From contig RPFO01000213.1 of assembly GCA_009746045.1 (NCBI GenBank), forward strand, positions 5,298,817 to 5,362,816: a stretch of DNA of 64,000 nucleotides, given 5' to 3'. This DNA comes from Mesostigma viride. Taxonomy: Eukaryota > Streptophyta > Mesostigmatophyceae > Mesostigmatales > Mesostigmataceae. This document shows, one piece after another, positions 59,101-64,000 of this stretch (position 1 is the first letter of the stretch; every line of letters starts with the position of its first letter). The notes beneath the pieces are model-generated. The model was not told where the DNA came from. It did not search any database and saw nothing but the letters and a program-made list of their open reading frames with translations. The position numbers and the translations under genes are program-made.

Positions 59101-62100
59101 GTGCCAAGCCCAATTTTAATTGGCTTAAAGCAACACATTGGCCAAGTCAACCAAAGTTTTTGTAGTTCAAAACGCCACAAGTGGCCTAGCGCCACTAGCA
59201 ACAAAAACCTTAATCGAATCACTGCCCACCCACATCTGGTGAGCATTTCCCCTGCTTGCCAGATATAAGCTGACACACCGACACGGCTGCTCAAGTGGGG
59301 ACCCCTAAGTATAGGAAGCAGCACCTATGCCATCCCTATCAAGTGGGGACCACTAACTATAGGAAGCAGCACCTATGCTATCCATATCAAGTGGGGACCA
59401 CTAACTATAGGAAGCAGCACCTATGCTATCCCTATAGAGGTATCCTGCAGAGCCCCTCTAAACTTCCACAGCAGGCTAAGCTCTCGAATTCTTTTTTACC
59501 TGGGGAGCGTATTAAGCAGGAGGCATGTAAAAGGAAATAGCGCAGCGTCATTAACTAATCATGAACATTACCTGGGGAGCGTATTAAGCAGGAGGCATGT
59601 AAAAGGAAATAGCGCAGAGTCATTAACTAACAATGAACATTACCTGGGGAGCGTATTAAGCAGGAGGCATGTAAAAGGAAATAGCGCAGCGTCATTAACT
59701 AATAATGAACATTACCTGGGGAGCGTATTAAGCAGGAGGCATGTAAAAGGAAATAGCGCAGAGTCATTAACTAATAATGAACAGCAATAATTGCAACAAA
59801 CAAGCGGTTTACCATGCAGGCCTTTTACATGGTGTCTCTTACCAGCAAAATACCTATTTACTACCGTAAACATTCATAGGTAGCACTATGCTACTTATCG
59901 TTTACATGGTGTCCTTTACCGCTCGGATAATAACTCAGTAGGTCGAGCCTTTACATGGCGTCTTTTGCCCGCCTGATATCTACATGAAACAAAAGCTCTA
60001 CTCACAGGGTGTCCTTTACCAGCCTGGCATCTATTTATAAGGAGAACCTGGACTTACATGGTGTCCAGGGGTGCAGGCGGCACCGCAGGGAGCTCCAGGC
60101 CTTTGCGCTGGCGAACGCGGCGATGTCCGCGTTCGGCCCATGGATGGTGTCGTAGCGGGGGGGACGCAAGAGGCATAGATACGTAATGAGCAGCGAGCAG
60201 GTCAGACAGGATTAATACGCGGGGAAGAAAAGCCCTAGACAGGACTATTGGGAGGGAAGGAAAAGCCCTAGACAGGATTATTGCGAGGGAAGGAAAAGCC
60301 CAAGATCTATGCCACGTAAACTTACAATCTAGGCACGCAGGATTGCGATAGCAACAGGTTAGGTGCACACCATGCCATCAACCCATCTACGTTAAACACA
60401 AGCGCTGCCATCCTCACCCGCATCAGCTCCAGCACCTCCCCATGTGCCATCAATCCACACCATTGACCCATGTCATCAACCCATGTCATCAACTCATGCA
60501 TCAGCCAATGTCATCAGCCCATGTCATCAGCCCATGTCATCAGCCCATGTCATCAATCCAGGTCACCAACCCATGTCATCAACCCATGGCAATCTTATAT
60601 ATGCGATCGATCTCCTGCCATGCTGGCAACCTAATGCCATGCCATCAACCTACCTGCATCAGCTCCAGCACCTCCCCTGACGTGAGCACGCAGTCCACCT
60701 CGGACACATGCGCGCCCTCGTCCGCCACCTTGAAGTCGTCGCGTGAGGCCTCCAGCTTCTTGTCATAGCACGGGGCGACCGAAACGTGATAGAAGTCACG
60801 CGGCCTGCGAGGGGGTCATGTGTGTGTGGGGGGGAGGGAGTAGGGGCAGAGAGACATCGTTGGGTTGGGCATAGAAGTTAAGGAAGGTGGTATTCGGAGA
60901 AGCGGGGGGGGGGAGGGAAGCAGGGGCATTGGGTTGGGGGATGGGGAGGTGCACGGGCATGCGGGGAGGTGGAATGGGAAGGATGGGGGGGGGGGGGGGA
61001 GAGGTGGAGTGCGCATAGAGGTGAAGGGGGGTGGAATGGCCACCGTGGGTGGGTGGGTGGGTGGGTGGGTGGGTGGGTGGGTGGGTGGGTGGGTGGGTGG
61101 GTGGGTGGGTGGGTGGGTGGGTGGGTGGGTGGGTGGGTGGGTGGGTGGCTGATGGGGTGAGGAATATTGGAAGCGCTGACAGTGGGGGAAAAGAAAATGA
61201 GGCAGGTAGTGGCAGTCCCAAGGCACCCAATCATAGACGGGGCGAACGAATTGAATATTCGCCGTTCATGTCAGCACGTGCTGTGATGCATGAGTGGTTA
61301 GCGCTAGCTCCACGCCCCTTGAAATGACGACATGGCAACATAATAAAAGGGACACCCCTGTTACTAGCGGCGCCACACAAAACGAAGAAAGAACCATATT
61401 TACAGTATCCAAGAATACTGTATCCATGTATGCTGTTATATTAAAATACCAACCCAGCCACCCATCCCCACGACGCAGTCATCATCGCAAGCAACACGCT
61501 CGCTAAGTAGCGCATGCGCCCAATGGGACAATCCACTACCCCGGCCCTGCCACACACGCACGCTCGCGCTTACTTGGCGCCCAGCTTCTGCGCCAGGTGT
61601 CGCTTCAGCAGGGACCCCATGACCGCCATCGGGCTCTTGGTGGTCGCGATGTAGGGAAGCACGTACGTGCCGTGGGTCTTCTCTGCGTAACATACCCAGC
61701 CTGCACGTGCAGCATGGCCAAGCCACAGAGGAAATCATATTCAGAAGTATGTATCATGATATTCGAAGAATAATCATTGATAATCGAATAACCTACTGTA
61801 AAACGATAATAAAAGTGACAGGAAAAAAAACACAAAGGGGACCCCGCAAAGGGCACACGACACCCACTTGAATAATAAAAGGAATGGAATCAAAGGTAGC
61901 CCGCAGGGCGGTGTGACAAGAAAAGGAGGTGCCGGAAGCACTAGCAAACAAACACATCAAAAGGCAAGGTCCTTACTAAACACAAACACTCAAAAGGCAA
62001 GGGCGCAACGCAGGTGACAGGCACCCAGAAAGAACAGTCAAAGAAACACTTGCAAGTGCGGGCGATGTAAACGATTCTTCACAGCAGACAGAAAAAGAGA

Positions 62101-63250
62101 TTATGTAGTGCAGTCATTCACGCCTTAAGTTGGGTTCGAGGTTTTTGAAGGGTCAACCCAACTTAAGGCGCGAACCCAACTTAAGCGTGAATGACTCTAC
62201 TAAATTCTACTCATTTGAACTAAAGATACTAAAACATACTATTCTGACCTACTTTGGACTTAGAATGCCAAAATCCTATCCGACCCAACTTAAGGCGTGA
62301 ACACAACTTAAGCCAACCCAACTTAAGGCGTGAATGACTGTATTAGATAGTGGAAGAGAGCAAGTAAGAGATACTGTAGTATTAGAAATTAGTAGAGAGT
62401 AAGTAAGAGATACTGTAGAATTAGACAGTAGTAGAGAGTAAGGGATACTGTAGTATTAGATACTATCATAGGCAGTAATATATCACGTGTGTGTCACCCA
62501 AGGCACGTGGCGGCGCCACCTGTCTCCCACCTGGGCACGCAGAGGCTAGGATCTTCACGTGGGTCGACGCTGCTGCATATTCTGAAAGCTAAGTGTAATA
62601 CTTTTATCTTATACTATTACTGCGCCCGCCCGCGCATGCAGACGCCAGTTATATCTTACACTGGACTTATATTTAAATGTAGTTTACTATTACCGTATCC
62701 TCTTGGGGTTGTGAGTGAACCCTGGGTATGCCCCTAAAACCCCTCAAGCTCCGGGAGAGGCCTTTATACTCTCCCAATGCGGCGCCTCGAAATGTGTTCC
62801 AAGCCTAGATCTGGACCATGGGGCAGCCTTATTGCATCCGCCACGCTTTGGCTGTGCCGAAGCTCTATTGCACCCACAGTTGCACCCGCGCCATGACGCG
62901 GAGAGAGCGCTCTGTGGCCTGCCCACTTAATAGGGTAGTGAGAGAAGCTAGGGCGCCCTCCCTCCTTCTCACTGTTTCTATGGGTTGAAGGTTCCTCTAT
63001 TGGTACCCACGTGACACAGTCTACGTGATAATTAATGAATGAATCAATCATTGTACCCACCCGGGCATGCAGACGCCAGCATCGGGATGAGCTCTGCCTT
63101 GGGCCCCGCCTGCGCGGCCTCCCTGGCGCGCTGGTACCTGCTGGCAAACTCTGCGGCATTCTCCATGAGCGCCACGTCGCGCGTGCTGCTCGTGTCGTAG
63201 ACGGCCGCCACGCCCAGCGACTTGAAGAAGGATGTCAGCCGCTGGATGGC
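47115..63250 (-). CDS. NAR1: NAR1 (NARFL/IOP1) cytosolic Fe-S assembly factor, 3' eight exons
   Basis: [FeFe]-hydrogenase-like protein of the cytosolic iron-sulfur assembly (CIA) pathway. It bridges early scaffold and late targeting complex and is essential in fungi and plants. Exons (minus strand): 63250-63061, 61700-61574, 60804-60654, 60107-60058, 57795-57624, 51273-51147, 48349-48258, 47270-47115; phases join throughout, giving 354 aa plus TAG. Diagnostic motifs: [112 protein letters not shown] and a C-terminal Trp (IASW). The cluster-ligand cysteines of the C-terminal half (ACPGW, PCYDK, CPSGC) are all present. The ferredoxin-like N-terminus lies beyond 64,000. Confidence 0.93.
48568..48722. 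repeat. 30-bp minisatellite, five copies
   Basis: The unit is cctcgcgatgcgtcgacaaa aggccacaag, inside the NAR1 intron between the last-but-one exon and its upstream neighbour. Confidence 0.9.
49075..50612. repeat. 34-bp minisatellite, about 35 copies, interrupted by mitochondrial DNA
   Basis: The unit atccaactcatgctggatgc catggaacagctac is tandemly repeated, with c/a variants and a few deletions. Since 34 is not a multiple of 3 and no frame has a stop, the repeat reads through in all three plus frames. This creates a false 524-aa ORF. Array halves are 49075-49313 and 49638-50612. Confidence 0.93.
49314..49637 (+). pseudogene. cox1/cob fragments: NUMT: mitochondrial cox1 fragment joined to antisense cob fragment
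   Basis: Positions 49314 to about 49587 encode cytochrome c oxidase subunit 1 in frame ([52 protein letters not shown]). It stops just before the expected YQHLFW. From about 49588 to 49637 the minus strand encodes cytochrome b ([16 protein letters not shown]). AT content is far above the surroundings. No stop or frameshift is present, so it is a recent transfer into the nuclear minisatellite. Confidence 0.93.
50933..51118. repeat. 37-bp minisatellite, five copies
   Basis: The unit actataggagtactatccaa aaagttctattcttgag ends 29 bp from the NAR1 exon boundary at 51147. Confidence 0.9.
51140..51147 (-). other. GC donor in NAR1
   Basis: The exon encoding MACPSG ends TCC G, then GCAAGT. The next exon starts GG TGC CTG AAC, restoring the invariant ACPSGCLNGGG motif. 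That motif fixes the junction, so this is a second GC-AG intron in the window. Confidence 0.85.
51813..51830 (-). repeat. Echo of NAR1 exon end (EISLV)
   Basis: The plus-strand phrase actacgagcgagatcttc mirrors taccacgagcgagatttc at the true exon end (57621-57638). Weaker versions occur at about 51640 and 51750-51765. Confidence 0.5.
53448..54243 (+). CDS. Copia-type gag
   Basis: Starts [15 protein letters not shown]; a gag core follows ([34 protein letters not shown]). It ends with a CCHC knuckle ([14 protein letters not shown] near 54183). It packages element RNA. The frame continues open into the inverted repeat to 54497, but that tail is not gag. Confidence 0.8.
53764..54782. repeat. 457-bp inverted duplication of gag with 105-bp loop
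   Basis: Arms 53764-54220 and 54326-54782 are complementary with almost no mismatch (one seen, near 54053/54494). The element transcript would fold into a long hairpin. Confidence 0.9.
55853..55876 (-). repeat. Echo of NAR1 exon end (EISLV)
   Basis: The plus-strand phrase cacgtaccatgagcgagatc resembles gcgtaccacgagcgagattt at the real exon/donor boundary (57619-57638). It lies just left of the TTAA element that separates the two. Confidence 0.6.
55907..57596. mobile_element. 1.7-kb element flanked by TTAA, copy 2
   Basis: TTAA at 55903-55906 and 57597-57600 bounds inverted ends CCCCTAAATGGTCT. The core 56297-57068 is nearly identical, in reverse, to 16079-16851; the outer parts and terminal repeats are unrelated to copy 1. 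It lies 23 bp from the NAR1 splice donor at 57623. Confidence 0.75.
58145..58205. repeat. (ACACAG)-type microsatellite
   Basis: acacaaacagacacacagac repeats within a NAR1 intron. Confidence 0.85.
58365..59205. mobile_element. Possible MITE with TAGTGGCG ends
   Basis: A left end tagtggcgatatgccgcc and a right end ...gccacaagtggcctagcgccacta are partial inverted repeats. Internal copies of cgccacaa-ttggc recur. No clean target duplication was found. Confidence 0.35.
59292..59440. repeat. 48-bp minisatellite, three copies
   Basis: Units start caagtggggaccactaacta at 59292, 59340 and 59388. Confidence 0.9.
59499..59783. repeat. 72-bp minisatellite, four copies
   Basis: Units begin cctggggagcgtattaagca at 59499, 59571, 59643 and 59715. 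Confidence 0.93.
59820..60026 (-). repeat. Four donor echoes of the short NAR1 exon
   Basis: The boundary of the 50-nt exon (plus strand ttacatggtgtcc at 60054) recurs at 59820-59846, 59899-59926, 59948-59975 and 60001-60026. Each copy has a decayed gtaa-type donor and similar following sequence (tttacc.gc). Confidence 0.7.
60414..60441 (-). repeat. Donor echo of the PCYDKK exon
   Basis: catcagctccagcacctccc is an exact copy of the last 20 nt of the exon (60657-60676). It carries a changed donor (GCGGGTGAG) and lies 236 bp into the intron. The stretch between is a (catgtcatcaaccc)-like tandem repeat (60450-60600). Confidence 0.75.
61047..61147. repeat. (GGTG)n microsatellite
   Basis: About 25 copies in a NAR1 intron; the same motif as the block at 31220, on the opposite strand. 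Confidence 0.95.
62111..62340. mobile_element. Tc1/mariner-like MITE
   Basis: A 26-bp perfect terminal inverted repeat begins CAGTCATTCACGCCTTAAGT. It is 230 bp long, with internal repeats of aacttaaggcg. TA follows the right end, while the left flank reads TG, so the expected TA duplication is only half visible. Confidence 0.65.
62345..62470. repeat. Degenerate tandem repeat
   Basis: About three copies of a unit like gtagagagtaagtaagagat actgtagtattagata. Confidence 0.75.
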
Positions 63251-63734
63251 CTGGGACGGTTGGGGACAAATAGCAGGGAAGAGTGGCAGAGAGCAGTGCA
63301 AAGCAGTGCAAAGGGGTGACTGGGACGGTCACTTGAACAAGGCCGAGAGACCTTGGATGGCAATGCTGGGGGTAACGTGACAAGATACGGGGGACCAGGT
63401 TGAGGTGATGACACAGTACAGCACGAGTCGCAGAAGATACAATACAGCAAGCAATCAAGCACAAGGAGAAGAAGGGTGAGCAGGCACAAGGAGTTGAAAG
63501 AGGTAAGCGGCTGGGGGCGTTAGGAAAGCAGGGGGGTGACGTGTGGCGTGGCAGCATAACAAAGCACGAAGCAATTTCTAGCAAAAGTAAAAAAAAAAAA
63601 AAAAAGAGAGCAAAGCGCTAGGGCTCCACAAGGCAACCGCCCAAGCGTCACAGCGACATAATACTCGGAAACCATAACAATAGTGCATGGTATAGAAGGG
63701 AAGCCATGCACTCATTACTCACCCACAACGACAC

Positions 63735-63929
63735 GAGACACACACACACACACACACACACACCACCACCACCACCACCACCACCACCACCACCACCACC
63801 ACCACCACCACCACCACCACCACCACCACCACCACCACCACCACCACCACCACCACCACCACCACCACCACCACCACCACCACCACCACCACCACCACCG
63901 CCACCACCACCACCACCACCACCACCACC
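63735..63929. repeat. (CA)n and (ACC)n microsatellites
   Basis: A (CA)n run to 63762, then about 165 bp of ACC repeats. They directly abut a possible NAR1 splice donor at about 63930 on the minus strand. Confidence 0.95.
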
Positions 63930-63930
63930 T

Positions 63931-63960
63931 CCATCGGGCGGACGCCATCGTGCAAACAAA
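63931..63960 (-). CDS. NAR1: Possible further NAR1 exon end
   Basis: The minus strand reads CLHDGVRPME then a GTGGTG donor, in phase with the next exon (AIQRLTSFF). It sits where relatives have a short helix before the FFKSLGV motif. The acceptor is unclear and the window ends, so this is tentative. Confidence 0.3.
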
Positions 63961-64000
63961 ACTCCGCAGCACACATGCACATCAAGTGGGCACCACCCAC

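Noticed and set aside
47115-63250. [FeFe] hydrogenase (HydA)
   Set aside because: [32 protein letters not shown] with short C-terminus and terminal Trp are NAR1 features; the gene is a CIA factor.

Overview
This is a eukaryotic nuclear window with GC-rich, intron-split genes, large introns and many nested transposable elements. A green alga is the most likely source. The evidence is a SAC1/SLT-type anion transporter (well known from Chlamydomonas), GC-rich coding exons, and a nuclear insert of AT-rich mitochondrial cox1/cob. This placement is an inference from gene families; no rRNA or organelle genome is present to settle it. Only three host genes are supported. Almost everything else is intron, satellite or mobile element.

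Layout. (1) 1-14,992: two head-to-head paralogs of a SAC1/SLC13-like transporter with central TrkA-C domains. The minus copy (1-2,197) is cut by the window edge. The plus copy (3,076-14,992) is complete in ten exons, predicted 764 aa. Its introns hold minisatellites, G-rich tracts, a GC-AG intron, a hAT element and repeated partial copies of the neighbouring splice junctions. (2) 15,535-21,223: a 1.7-kb element between TTAA sites, then stacked LINE 3' ends and LINE reverse-transcriptase fragments on the minus strand. (3) 21,224-40,653: a young Ty3/gypsy chromovirus on the minus strand, with 99% identical LTRs and a 5-bp target duplication. It has an unusual small leader ORF resembling the RNase H hybrid-binding domain and an extra ORF after the integrase. 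A 7.8-kb DNA transposon sits inside its protease/RT junction and itself carries a truncated retroposon. (4) 40,887-46,565: an ORF1-only (HAL1-like) retroposon whose reading frame is split by a second hAT element and by a foldback element. (5) 47,115-64,000: the 3' two thirds of NAR1, the cytosolic Fe-S assembly factor, on the minus strand. Eight exons are spread over 16 kb. Its introns contain a copia-type element with an inverted gag duplication, another TTAA element, a mitochondrial insert inside a 34-bp minisatellite, and several tandem repeats.

The host genes are not functionally linked: anion uptake/sensing versus Fe-S protein maturation. The most unusual host-sequence signal is that introns of both loci contain decayed, spaced copies of the adjacent exon/intron boundary ('splice-junction echoes'). 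At one junction the copies are shared by both transporter paralogs. Exon boundaries were derived by hand from reading frame, GT/GC-AG signals and family conservation, without transcript evidence.
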